64,000 nt of DNA. It comes from Brassica napus. Taxonomy: Eukaryota; Streptophyta; Magnoliopsida; Brassicales; Brassicaceae. Both the position numbers and the translations under genes were made by a program. The notes beneath the pieces are model-generated. The model saw only the letters and a list, made by a program, of their open reading frames with translations, had not been told where the DNA came from and did no database searches. Positions 46,712 to 56,700 of the stretch are shown here, piece by piece (position 1 is the stretch's first letter; the number at the start of each line of letters is the position of its first letter). The DNA is taken from the NCBI RefSeq assembly GCF_020379485.1, contig NC_063439.1, positions 16,435,188-16,499,187 of the forward strand, given 5' to 3'.

Positions 46712-46871
46712 TAAGTTCTCAATGTTTTATAAGATAATGTTCATCTAACTTGGATCAACCGTTTTAATTCGATCAAATATATTTAGAATTCTTTGTCTAG
46801 GATAGTGTCATGATCCATACTTGCATAGGAATACGAACGTTGCAATCATCAAAAGAGGCAACTAAACTCCG

Positions 46872-47022
46872 TACCACAATCTCATATGATTTTCTATTTT
46901 CTGTAGTATAAAAATTATCTATTATTAAAAAAATTATTTTGTTATCCGTACCACAATCTCATATGATTTTCTATTTTCTGTAGTATAAAAATTATTTATT
47001 ATAAAAAAAATAAATTATTTTG
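46872..47022. repeat. Tandem duplication of 75 bp in the RPA1-like gene region
   Basis: GTACCACAATCTCATATGAT followed by TTTCTATTTTCTGTAG occurs at about 46872 and 46948, with the following A/T run also copied. It lies between the inverted exon and exon 1. A smaller 24-bp duplication (CTCAATGCTTTGTATATCAT) is at 46190-46235 on the other side of the inverted segment. Confidence 0.8.
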
Positions 47023-47123
47023 TTCATATCATTATTTTAAACCTCAAAGCTTCAGACTCTCTATTTTTTTTTTGTAATCTAACGAACTCTACAATTTCAT
47101 AAGGAAACAATAAGAGTTATTAC

Positions 47124-47364
47124 CATTGGGGTTCTTCGATTTAGGTACGCCGATCAAGACGCCGGAAGAGACAGCGGTCTTGCCACTGAGTTTGGTCAGA
47201 CCGGAGGTGACTGACGCTTCGCATGTGGCTTGCTTCGAGTGGGGAACGCCGATTGAATGGCTGGAAGATAGATAGGGTGTTCCGATGGGCTTGATCGTGC
47301 CGGGAGAGGAGTCAGCCTCAACGCCTTTTCGTTTCTCGGAGGTGGATTTTCTGTTGGAACTCAT
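47124..47364 (-). CDS. First coding exon of the RPA1-like gene
   Basis: ATG at 47364 begins MSSNRKSTSEKRKGVEADSS. A low-complexity Ser/Gly/Thr-rich leader then runs 80 codons to a donor GTAATA at 47123. Such unstructured leaders occur in Helitron-linked RPA1-like proteins. Exons between this one and the first OB domain are missing or inverted, so linkage to 44544-46169 rests on position and strand. Confidence 0.5.
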
Positions 47365-47799
47365 TGCAACTGAAGCTTAATCGAAATAAGACTCGGATTA
47401 AAAGTTGTATAAACAAAATCTGAAGGAGAAAAGGCGGATTAAGAGTTTTATAAACAAAATCGAAAGGAGAAAAGCAAAACGAATCCATAAATGAGAGTAA
47501 AGGGAGAACGAAGTGGAGGATGTATTGATTGTTTAGGGCTCAGATCGCGAAACGGATCAAAGAAGAGGAAGAGCAAAGGTGATGAAGAATCGATCTGAGT
47601 TAGGGTCTGAGAAACGCGTAAGGGAGAGGTCGTTTGGTCCCCGTCTATGTCGACCAATGATCTGATGGGCTTCAGAAAACACGGTAAGCCCAATTGTGCT
47701 AAACACATTTGTTTTTTTTTTAAACACGGTAGGCCCAAGAAAGGCAACACATGTGACATGGCAAAAATGTGCTTTCTGATTGGATGATTAAATTGTCTT

Positions 47800-47849
47800 A
47801 CGTGGACATGCTGGTTGAGGCTGATATTCAGCTTTTATTACTTATATAG
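47800..47849 (-). mobile_element. Reverse-oriented Helitron 5' end
   Basis: Minus strand from 47849: TCTATATAAGTAATAAAAGC, then TGAATATCAGCC, preceded by A. This matches the start style of Helitrons in this window and the orientation of the RPA1-like gene, so the gene probably belongs to a Helitron reading leftwards. Its CTAG/hairpin end was not found. Confidence 0.45.
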
Positions 47850-47869
47850 ATTTAATGGTTTTAGTTTTG

Positions 47870-49895
47870 GTTAATCAATTTAATAGATAAACTGAAACTA
47901 AGTATGAAACCATTTGTAATTTATTTTAGTTTCTGCTCTGATTATGACTCTCCCTCATGTGACTTCTTCAACCCTATCATCTCTTCAATTGTCTTTCAGT
48001 TTCCCGTGTGCCGGCATACTTTTGATATAATTATCTACTTCATATCGTCACTTCTCGATGGGCTTTCATTTGCTGGATATTTCATTTCAAACTCAAGAGT
48101 TCATCTCATGTGGGCTCCTGTGTTCAAGATTCTAATCATCCTGATTGGGCTATTTCGAGTTGGATTTATTAGTTAGTACTTATATGGATTTCAGTTAAGG
48201 GTTAGTAAAATAACTATGGTTGGTTTTTGTAAGCTACCTTTGCCAGTTTGCCGCGTTAATTTTTTTTATCAAACATGCCACATTCAAGTATATGCAAGCA
48301 AAGTTTCAAAAAAGAAAGAAAGAAGATTGAGTTTAACGGTTCAAATGAAGTCTTGACTTCTCGGATGAGTTGATAAGGAAGATGAACCATAGAAGCCTCC
48401 GTAGTTACTGAGCCTGCTGTTAGTAGATGGGCATATTGTTGGGGAATTGTCCCGAGTGGATGCACTGCACTGATTTCATAATTTTGATAAAAACAGACAT
48501 ATATATATATATATATATATTAGATTTCTATAGGAACATGCTAATTAGCATGAAAAAAAATGAGAAGGGAACAAATATAAATTCAATTGTAAATTCCGGT
48601 AGAAAGCATATTTTATTATCTCCACTGAAGAAATAAAGTAATATTATTTTGTTGGTGCATGTTATGTAAATGTGTTTTGTTTACTTTCCAGGAAATAAAA
48701 ATAAACACTATAGGACAACGTTTCTGCAAAATAATTCGATCTTTTGTTTCCTGACAGTTAAAAATATATTTTGCCAATGATTAGAAAAAATAGAGTGTAA
48801 AATTGTTGTTAATTTTCAAAAATTTAAAGTTTTTAATTATAATTTATTTAATTAAGTGAAAAAATCCAAAGAAAGAATTATAAAGTATATTTTTTCTATA
48901 AATTTAACATTAAATTTTAATTTATTAAACCATCATTTTCTCTCATTTTATTTAATTTTCAATTCAAACAAATTTTTAATATCATTTTCGTCGGCATATG
49001 ATAACATAGGGAAAATTCATAATCTCTGCAAAATCGTTTTACATTTTTTCCCTCACAATTACATAATATAGTTTGCCAATGATTTGAGAAGAGAAAGTGC
49101 AAAATTGTTTTTGATCTCCTAAAATCTAAAGTCTTTTAAACATTATTTACTAAATCAAGTAGAAGAAGTCAAATAAATTGTTTTTAAAATATATATAACC
49201 CGAAGAACATACCAAAATGTTACGATTCTTTTATGATTTTATGAGATGAGAAAGTAAATTATCTATTTTCTAATGACATTTAGTTTAATTTATCATATAC
49301 AAGTGAAATTTATCGTGATAATATATAAACAAGGAATAACATCTGTAGCAACTTTACATATTGTCGTTCCTAAGGAAATGCTTTTAGAAAGAAGTTGATG
49401 AGTTTGAGATATATGATTTCAAATTATTGACATATGTAAAAAGTAATTGTGTACATTAGTTGCGTTACATGAATTTTAATGTTATTTGTATAGTAGAAGA
49501 TTTATTATACAATCCGAATAATTTATAGGATAATATATATTAACGGATTTATGTTCGTCACGGATAAAAATATCTCTTTTTTGATAATAATTTTTCTATG
49601 TATTTTTCTTCAACATATATATATATATATATATATTTAATGTGCACTTTATATAATAATAAATAATGATTACTATATATTATAAAACTAAACATTTGAA
49701 ACTAAAATAAATATTAAAAATGTAATGCTATTTGTTAAAGAATAGTAAAGTTTACTGCAATTTTAATTCAAAACAAAAATATTTATTATTATGTTCTCAT
49801 AATTCTTTCATTATTTGTTTGTTTATAATATTTTTATCTATAATAATTTTTAAATACTTCATTAATTAATATAAAATAACTTTTATTAGAACTTT
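47870..49895. other. AT-rich Helitron body
   Basis: No recognised gene. Contains TA microsatellites at about 48497-48520 and 49616-49637. A minus-strand open patch at 48331-48465 (HPLGTIPQQYAHLLTAGSVT) has coding-like composition and may be another captured exon of unknown origin. Confidence 0.4.
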
Positions 49896-50769
49896 CCGCC
49901 CGTAGGGCGGACCGACCCTAGTATACATATAAAGAAAATGACATCTACACATGTGAGTATACACATTTCTTACTCAAGCCAAGCATTGACTACATTTTAT
50001 TGTTTACAAAGAGTCTAGTTACAAGAAGTGTGTTCAATTTTTGTCGTTGTTTTGTTCGTCAGTAGTGGATTGCAACTCGCAATTGGATGACATGGTTCAA
50101 GAATTGAATAAAAGTATAAAACTAATGACCACTTCGGTTTTGTTCGTCAGATGAGGATAAGTTTCAGAAAGCTACCTTATCTGGTAAATATACTGACTAT
50201 GACTCTTAGCTTCAGACCGTTTTATCTCTAAAAGTCAAGACATCTAGTATTGGATTTGAACAAGACTTGTGTTGTTTTCATTTGACTTATAAGAGCTGCC
50301 AACACATTCAGAAAATTTCCCACGGGAAATTTCCAACAGATCTTTATATATAAAGAAAGGTTTTTTCTCTCCTGGTGAAGCAACCTCAGCATCCAGCCAG
50401 ATAAGTTGAACTCTATGAGCATGACACGTGTCACAAGAGAACAAAACGCTTAACTTCATTTAGTCCCAAATCTGATTTTATCGTGTTACGCTTCACCTCT
50501 TTTTAAATCACCTCATTCATAATGTTATCGTCTCTTCCTTTTCCCATTCCCTGAAACTAAACGTCTCCATTAACGGATATTCTTCTGTTCATGCTATAAA
50601 GCTTATCAACAACACCGCTCTTTTCACCACCTTGCTCAATCCGCCGCCATTGCCCCTACAGTCTCCGATCTACCACAAATGGTAAACCTAGCGTCGTCCT
50701 CCAGGTTTCGAACCCTTTCGGTATAAAAGTTTCAGACTTTCATCTCCAATCTGACCCTCCAAGTCAGAG

Positions 50770-51260
50770 TCTCGATGGGTTCTATAGCCGGATTCGCGGT
50801 TAAAATTTACGCTGCTTCGGTAATGTATTAGCGATAGGTAAGCCTCGGATGTCTCCGGAGATTTTCGAAGCTTTGAGTGCTAGAGGAATTCAGAAACTCT
50901 TTCCTATTCAGGTACGCTCTTCTTTCTGGAATGGGGTCGATTGAAAGTTATCTGACTTTTAACTCAATATTGATGTTTGTTGTTTGTGTAAAGAGTTGTG
51001 CTTGAGCCAAAAATACAAGGCCGTGCTAGGACGTGAACTAGAAAGACTCTTGCTTTTGAGATTCATGTCATTGACAGAATCAAAAAGATCTACTCTAAAC
51101 ACGGGTTTGTCAATCCTAAGATTGTATTTGCATATTTGAGGACTCAAATATTCACACTTTTTATGGTTTTTGTGTAGATTTGATGTGTGAAAAGCTTGGG
51201 AAGAACCTTATTTGTTTGGTTTTGGCTCCGACAAGAGAGTTTGCTGGTTATGTTGAGAAC
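50770..51260 (+). pseudogene. Captured DEAD-box RNA helicase fragment (PMH/RH53-like)
   Basis: Plus-strand pieces: SPEIFEALSARGIQKLFPIQ, the Q-motif, ending at a donor near 50912. Next is AVLEPKIQGRART, stop, TRKTLAFEIHVIDRIKKIYS (about 50990-51115), a Walker A region in which the usual GRDMIGRARTGTGKT has lost residues and gained a stop. Then CEKLGKNLICLVLAPTREFA (about 51186), motif Ia. The order matches the mitochondrial DEAD-box helicases PMH1/PMH2 of Arabidopsis. Introns are retained. Motifs II-VI are absent. Upstream text from about 50650 may be the diverged leader. Confidence 0.7.
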
Positions 51261-51389
51261 GAATTCAGAGAAGCTCTGTCTCTCGGTGATGCACTAAACA
51301 GAGGATTGAGCAACTGTCTGGATACATCAACAGCAGGTGCAGATACATGTCAGTGGAACACCGCTTCTGCAGTCTGTTCTTTGTCAAAG

Positions 51390-51780
51390 TGAAGCACGGA
51401 CAATCGTATCCTGATTGCTGAAGCAAGAGCAATCCCTGTTGGGAATCCTCTCTATATATGAAATTACGAAGAGCTGATATTTTTTTCTGGTGCAGTCACT
51501 TCGATAGTTCAAGTTAGAGCGGGAACCATGGAAGCAAGAGAAAACGCAGCAATGACACTCTTTACACTTACGGTAGCCGGTGTAAACAAGATCATAAACG
51601 GCAGTGTGATACTTGCTTAACTGGACCTTCTCGATCACGGGTCCCCAAAAGAGAAGAATGATGCAGTGATAGCATTGTTCGAGCTGCTGCAGTGGTTAAG
51701 ATACCAAGTGTTGATGAAGCTTGAACACGATGTTGTTGTGCGATTGGTGGATCCATCGAAGAACGGAACATAGAAAGGGA
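51390..51780 (+). pseudogene. Captured U-box/ARM-repeat E3 ligase fragment (PUB10-14-like)
   Basis: Reads NRILIAEARAIPVGNPLYI, a stop, then GAVTSIVQVRAGTMEARENA, AAMTLFTLTVAGVNKIINGS and LDLLDHGSPKEKNDAVIALF. These are consecutive armadillo repeats as in plant U-box ligases of the PUB12/13/14 group (GAVTSIVQVLRAGTMEARENAA is a family hallmark). Stops, small deletions and loss of the U-box make it non-functional. It directly follows the helicase fragment on the same strand, giving a chimeric transcription unit. Confidence 0.7.
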
Positions 51781-52230
51781 AAAGGTAAGCTACGTCTTCG
51801 TCAGTGTTTCTGCACATCATGCCAATTGTTTATTATGTTAATATTTTTTTCAGTCAATTTTGTCTTTGGATAGTAATTCCATTTGTGGAATCAAATCTGG
51901 AGTTAGTCAGCCAAAAGTGCTTTCCAGAATCGCACTATTTAGCTTGCTATGTATGTATTTTCATATTTTGTTATATTTATAACAGAATGAAGGAGAATAG
52001 TTTTGAATTTTGGTCTTCTTGGTACTTGATTCGTCAATTTCCATTTTGTTTCTCTACATATGAATTGGTGAACCAAATTCTCTGCAAACTGATCCACTGG
52101 TCAACACGAAGGAGGAAACAACGGATGCTGACAAGGGTCCTGATCACTCCAACTATGGAGACAGTGAAGCTGGCCAAAACTTTCTCAATTTCATTTCTGC
52201 TTCTTAAGTTTTTTACCCTTCACTAAATAA
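51781..52230 (+). other. Downstream part of the captured region
   Basis: A 140-aa frame (51804-52226) shows no motif in that phase. In another phase 52110-52205 reads TKEETTDADKGPDHSNYGDS, which has coding-like composition but no parent I recognise. Confidence 0.25.
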
Positions 52231-53722
52231 TGTAGTTGTCTTGCAAGTTGCAACTTTTTAATTAATTAGCTATGGTTTTCGTTTGTTGAAGTATGATTGG
52301 TACTGCTGGTAATTTTAGTATTTATGTTGTGGCTATGAACATCTTTTGGTTAATCATATTTTTGGTTTCGTATTGTTTTGGCATTATTTCGGAAACAGTA
52401 AAAAAATATATAGCAACAACAAACACCACTATTACAATAAACAATTGTAGTTTTATTTTCTTACTTTAAGCTAGACTTTGTCCTAAAATAGAAAAAGTAA
52501 AAAAAACAAAGGAACTCAAATTAAAATAAACTAACGTAATTCAATTGTAATAGTGAAGATTAAAGTAAATAACTGTAAAGTCTGAACGAGGGTACTGTAA
52601 TGCACAATAATTTGATAAAAATAAATAAGAGTATATAAAATAAAGTATTTACTTTCTTAATAAAAAAGGGTTATTGTTTTATTTATAGAATCATAACTAT
52701 GCATGGGATTATGTAATTTACTCAACCATCTTTGATTCTCAATATTTAAATATCATATATAAGTAAATTTTCATGAAAATAATTGTTCTAACATAATATA
52801 TAACTAATCCAATAAAACAAAATCAATTCAAAATTTCCATATTCCATTTTTTTATTAGCTTTGCTTTATTACCCTCTTCGTACTCAATATAACATTTTAC
52901 TTTTAATAAAAAATGTAATCTCAAATAATCACCATTTCCGTTCTAATAGCATGTCGTAATTATAATAGCATGTCGTAAGAATATGATTTCAACATAAAAA
53001 TAATAACTCTTATAACAAAAGTTACCCAAAACTCAATTCTTCTGAACCCAATCACATAAAGTTTCGTAAAAAGAAATCACATGAAGTCCATTTGAACCCC
53101 TCACAGCGTATCAATGTCACATCTCCTTATATAAAAACAACTATTATTTTTTTTTTAATAACAGAAACAACTATTATAAACAAGCAAAACATATTTATCA
53201 CATATAATTTTTCTTCACTTAAACTTTTCTAAAAAAAAATAATTATTGCACATATGTATATTTCTTGCAAATGCAAACCTAAAACATAAACCACAAAATC
53301 ATACAAAAAATAATAACATAGATCACAAGTAAAGTATATCCCGCCCGTAGGGCGGACCGATCCTAGTAACTCATATACTGATCCTAACATGTTACAGGCC
53401 AAGAAATGAAGGTACAGCTTTCACCAGAAATAACAAGGAATAAACTAAAGCTGATATTTGATGGTGTTCTAGAGACAGCACAGCAGACAACAATCTGTTG
53501 TTTGAACTTCATTTAATATCACTAATATTGTAACCACGCTTATTTACAATGTTGATATATGTACTAACAATGGTGCTATGTTTATACACCCTATTGTTCT
53601 ATATGTACATGTTGGTAAAACTATTCACAAGGAGGTGAAGTATGAAGGCCTTAACCGAGAAAAAACTTGTCCTTGTCAGAGTCTGATTCGTAACTAGCAC
53701 TAGCAGTCAATATACGTTGATT

Positions 53723-56700
53723 TTATCTCGTCTCCATGTCCTCTTCCTCCTGCAGATATGAAATTAGAATCTAAAGGGCCTCATATGTAAAAAGAACTAA
53801 CCCGGAACTAAGAAAAGATGTAACATCAGTGCATAAATAATTCTTACCGCTTCTGTAACTTGACTGATTGGTGGAGTGTCTTGAAACTGCACACTAGGTG
53901 CGTGTATCACTTGCGAAAGTTGCTTTAGTAGTGTCTTCCTATAATTAAAGGCAGAAACAATTTTCATAAACAATGATTGGCACCATGATACATCTTTAGA
54001 ACGACCTAGGCATTGAAGTAAAGAGGTATTAGAAGATTACTTTATTTTTGCAATATCTCCGTCTGTGTTTAAATTCTCCATGGGGTTTGGCTCGATATGA
54101 AGTTTATAACTTGGGGCAAAACAATCGTCGTCCGCAATCATAGGGCAATCGTCGTTGAGTTCTTTTCCAACCGCAACACCTGTCTGCGCCAAGGGAACCA
54201 GAAAGAAAGCACCATTCAAGAACAGGACTTGCACGAATATAATTGGAAAACACACATAGTTGAAGTTAGTAAAGAGACCTCATAGCACCAGCAACGTGCA
54301 ACATTTCCAAGAGTGTGACCTTGACCACCCAAGAGCAGGAGAGGAACATTAAATGATCTTATGTACCCGAGACAAGCACCATGACCCTTGACAGACAAGT
54401 TGAATTTACCCAACGCATCACCAGATAATGAATCAGGGCCGCACAGAAGAACAATTGCTTCTGGTTGATAAACCTCCATAGCCTTTTGGATGATAGGTAC
54501 AAATAAAGTGGCGAAACTTGCATCGTCCAGACCATTCTTCAGTGGTGCATTTAGAGAATAGTATTCTCCCTTTCCTACCCCGTAGTCTGTTATGTCTCCT
54601 CTTCTTTGGTCGACCCCAGACTTGTGGAAAGAAACAGTCATAACTCTATCAGTTTTGTGGAATGCTTCTTGTACTGCTTCCCCATGGTAGTAGCCAATAT
54701 CTATGTAGAGTACTCGCTGTCAAAACCAAAGTCATGTTGAAAAGTGTAGTTACTAACTCATGTATAAGCATCTCTATATTCCCAGAAACATCTCGCAAAC
54801 CAAGATTCAATTATCAACGCTTAATCAAAATTCAGAGGCAAAGTTACCAACACAAGTAGAAGGTTCTCTATAGCTCAAGAATCAAGAATGAACGCTTTAT
54901 CAAATATAAGAAACGATTCACCGGCAAAGTTACTAACTCTCCTAGAAGGTTCTCTTTAGCTCAAGAATCAAGAATCAACGCTTTATCAAATACAACACAG
55001 GCAAAGTTACTAACTCAGGTAGAAGGTTCTCTTTAGCTAAAGAATCAATAATCAACGCTTTTAATCAAATACTGTTGGAACTATTTTTTGAACATTATGA
55101 ATAATGTATTCATATGTCAAAAAATAAGTTTTATTTGAATGAGAAATGGAAGTCTAATGTGTGTGATTTGAAAAACTTATATAAAGTAGCAAATACACAC
55201 ATTGGATATTTGAAATTGGATTTGGGTTTTTTGATTTGTTAGTTGGACTTCATGTTCATTGACTTAATCTTATAAACCAAATATATGTTGATCTTTTATA
55301 TTGATAAAATATAAAAAAGAAATCAATTTTAAAGTATATTATTTTGTTTGAATTGGTCAAAACAATAATAATTTTATTCTTTAATTTCTTGGTCAAAATG
55401 TGGAATAAATTCACATAATAATGACAAGAATTAAAAACTCCATTAGTGCACTATGGAGGTTTCATTTTTGTGTTGAAAAATGAAACTTGTGCTTCTCATT
55501 ATATTTCTATATAAAGGCTTGTGAGCCATTTAGAAAATACACACATTCATACAATCAAGAAACATTTCTCCCACTCAGAATAGTTATGCTAGTATTTTTT
55601 TTTATTTTGAGTCTGAGAGTACATCACAGAAATAGGTTCGATAGATTCTGTTTTTCGGTGATGGTAAACAGAAACAATGCTGCAGTTGTATCTTGGGAAT
55701 CTGAGCGCCATAAAACCGTCACACTACGGGGCGTTTAAAGATTTAAGGAAAGAGATTATCTATCTCGACTCTGCAATTCTTCTTTATTTTTATATTTTGG
55801 TATTGAAACTTTAGTTTATGTTCTTATTATTCTTTACAAATATCAGTTGTCCTATGGTAGTAAAATAAGGTTCCTACATTCTTAAATCTTTAAAAATATT
55901 GTTTATGCTTTTGCACTAACAATACTGATATTTGTTAAAAGTTTTTTATTTGTAAGAACAGGTTAAAGATGCTGGAATCGGATCTTGTTTATCATAAAAA
56001 CAGGAATTCGAGAATTCATGGTGATGAAAAAGCAATTGTTATGATCTTTTCAGATCGATCATGCGCAGGGATTTCTTATAATAATCTTAGCTATTGTTTT
56101 TCTGTGAATCTTCTTTATCATCAAGCGTTGATCATTAGTTACAGATTTTCTGAAAGAAAAAAAAAAACAATTTGATTTGATTTGTCTTTTGACGTGTTGA
56201 AACCGTCGTGTTGCACTTTCGCTTGATTTTTAAAATTATTTTGAAACAAAAGTGTGACTTGTATGATCTAATCATGCTTATACGACTGGTTTTTATCAAA
56301 ATTCAAGCGTTTGATCTTGCATATATTAGCAACTGTGGAGCGTTTGTTCTTGTGGTTTTTTTTTTTTTTTTAAGCTTTTAATGCATTTACTTTGTGTATT
56401 TGTTTTGCATTTAGTTGTGATCAAATTCGTCAGTTTACATGATCAAATAATTTATTTGTTCAAAATCTGTTAATGCTTTGACTTGGCTAAAGATAATTAT
56501 TTGTTTTAGTTATCAAGAATGCTAACGTTTTTTATTTCTGTTTCAGATTTTTTGGAACAACTTAATTTGATTATTAAGTGTTTGATCAAGAGGAAAAAAA
56601 ATGATTCAAGTTTCAAAAATATGGTGAAACCGTTGTCAGAAAGAACATTTTGATTCTTAAGGAATCATGTTGTATAAATGGAAATGGATTCGTGAGTCGA

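Larger units (their letters stand above)
41766..49921 (+). mobile_element. Putative Helitron, 8156 bp, carrying an RPA1-like gene and captured fragments
   Basis: Proposed 5' end TCTATATATATAAAGAAG at 41766 after an A. Proposed 3' end is the hairpin CCGCCCGTAGGGCGG (49896-49910), then ACCGACCCTAG ending at 49921, followed by T, as expected for Helitron insertion between A and T. It contains pieces of host-like genes (42100-43150) and a minus-strand RPA1-like gene (44544-47364). A second, oppositely oriented 5' end (TCTATATAAGTAATAAAAGC, read on the minus strand from about 47849) indicates at least one nested Helitron, so the 8.2-kb unit is probably composite. No Rep/helicase ORF is present. 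47870-49895 is AT-rich and shows no gene. Confidence 0.55.
49922..53366 (+). mobile_element. Second Helitron-like segment with chimeric captured exons
   Basis: Ends with the same hairpin as its neighbour, CCGCCCGTAGGGCGG (53341-53355), then ACCGATCCTAG at 53366, followed by T. Its 5' end is uncertain; TATACATATAAAGAAAATG directly after the upstream CTAG at 49922 resembles the TATATATAAAGAAGTG start of the preceding copy. The interior holds exon remains of two unrelated genes (50650-51260 and 51390-51780) in one orientation, typical Helitron gene capture. 52230-53340 is AT-rich and empty. Confidence 0.55.

Noticed and set aside
54097..54285. Plus-strand 62-aa frame
   Set aside because: Antisense to HDAC exon 3 and its intron.
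55487..55738. 83-aa frame repeated identically at 58605-58856
   Set aside because: It lies inside the LTRs and is copied because the LTRs are copied; it spans the promoter/R region and has no domain.
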